Source of the DNA: Emticicia agri
GTDB lineage: Bacteria; Bacteroidota; Bacteroidia; Cytophagales; Spirosomataceae
Length of the DNA: 44,615 bases
Assembly: GCF_004168285.1 (NCBI RefSeq)
Contig: NZ_SEWF01000045.1
Span: 1-44,615 of the forward strand
Direction of reading: 5' to 3'
Of the stretch, positions 44,242-44,615 are shown piece after piece. The first letter of the stretch is position 1; each line of letters opens with the position of its first letter. The notes below the pieces were generated by a model. It was not told the origin of the DNA. It ran no database searches and saw only the letters and a list, made by a program, of their open reading frames with translations. A program made the translations under genes and the position numbers.

Positions 44242-44615
44242 AAATCTTCATCAGCGATTCTATCAGCGAAAATAATACTGATTTCTGATAAAATCTCTTT
44301 CCAGCTAAAAACCTTCTTATTCCAGAGTTTATCCATGTTCATAATGGATAGAAAAGCCAATTTTAGCAAAGCATTATCAGAGGTAAATGCACCCTTAGTC
44401 TTGGTCAGTTTACGAATCTGCCTATGATATGCCTCAATGGTATTGGTTGTATATACAATTTTTCTAATGGCTGGGGAATATTGAAAAAAGACAGATAACC
44501 TTTCCCAATTATTAATCCAGGGCTCAACCGCCTTAGGGTACAATTTACGCCATTTCTCTTCAAGAACAAGCAAGTTCTCTTCACCAATAATACTATTGGG
44601 AGCTTGATAGACTGA
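44232..44615 (-). CDS. IS256-family (mutator-type) transposase, C-terminal fragment
   Basis: The frame is open at the right edge; the visible 127 residues are the C-terminus. The family stretch VYQAP, FEEKW-like EEKWRKLYP, NWERLSVFFQYSPAIRKIVYTTNTIEAYHRQIRK, TKTKGAFTSDNALLKLAFL is unmistakable. The catalytic glutamate of the DDE triad is the E of TTNTIE. The stop is at 44232. No internal stop or frameshift is seen in this part, so the element may be functional. Confidence 0.93.
   Translation of the reverse strand, partial: SVYQAPNSIIGEENLLVLEEKWRKLYPKAVEPWINNWERLSVFFQYSPAIRKIVYTTNTIEAYHRQIRKLTKTKGAFTSDNALLKLAFLSIMNMDKLWNKKVFSWKEILSEISIIFADRIADEDFEL

Larger units (their letters stand above)
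44158..44615 (-). mobile_element. IS256-family insertion sequence, 3' part
   Basis: The transposase end lies in the window and the rest beyond 44615. The outer end is probably near 44158, where a sequence rich in 'GGGAGTATTTTC...TGTGTC' resembles IS256-type terminal repeats. The other end and target duplication cannot be seen. Confidence 0.7.

Overview
The window looks like chromosomal DNA from a Bacteroidota bacterium, most likely order Cytophagales (Spirosomaceae-like). This is inferred from gene content: a surface protein ending in Gly-Cys-X-COOH, a 14-repeat Reg_prop/YYY sensor kinase, DUF1080, DUF2911 and DUF4369 proteins, MacB-like permeases, a phosphocholine-specific phospholipase C, and TAnnTTTG-type -7 promoter boxes with little Shine-Dalgarno signal. 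No rRNA, tRNA or CRISPR array was seen. Genus cannot be fixed without a search.

Layout. 1-2.6 kb: the end of a secreted adhesin-like protein, a PKD lipoprotein and a secreted DUF1080 protein. 2.8-6.1 kb: a single-domain response regulator plus soluble multi-PAS histidine kinase, then a small S1-like protein. 6.2-13.1 kb: a tightly packed minus-strand operon of seven mostly exported proteins (two NTF2-like, an FGE-like protein without the usual cysteines, a broken DUF4369 gene, a PD40 propeller, an esterase, a Gfo/Idh/MocA oxidoreductase). 13.3-19.3 kb: an AraC regulator, a DUF2911/TPR protein, and a LuxR-type regulator translationally coupled to a 14-repeat propeller sensor kinase. 19.7-28.4 kb, plus strand: an orphan MacB-type permease, a nucleotide-sugar dehydrogenase after a block of nested inverted repeats, and a second regulator plus multi-PAS kinase module resembling the first.

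28.6-35.7 kb, minus strand: four exported hydrolases (NPP-type phosphodiesterase, penicillin-acylase-type Ntn hydrolase, phosphocholine phospholipase C, alpha/beta hydrolase). Together they could strip choline phospholipids or N-acyl lipids; this is inference. 36.0-38.8 kb: an arginyltransferase-like protein, a metallophosphoesterase and an HXXEE membrane protein.

38.9-44.6 kb is an accessory stretch: a candidate toxin-antitoxin pair (GNAT-like protein plus HigA-like HTH protein) behind a perfect palindrome, a large secreted beta-helix protein, a hipBA module with its own inverted repeat, a 160-bp hairpin element that looks like a MITE, and the end of an IS256-family insertion sequence running off the window. 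The best candidates for something undescribed are the GNAT-like/HigA-like pair and the seven-gene exported operon. The broken DUF4369 gene keeps the ATGA footprint of its original stop codon.
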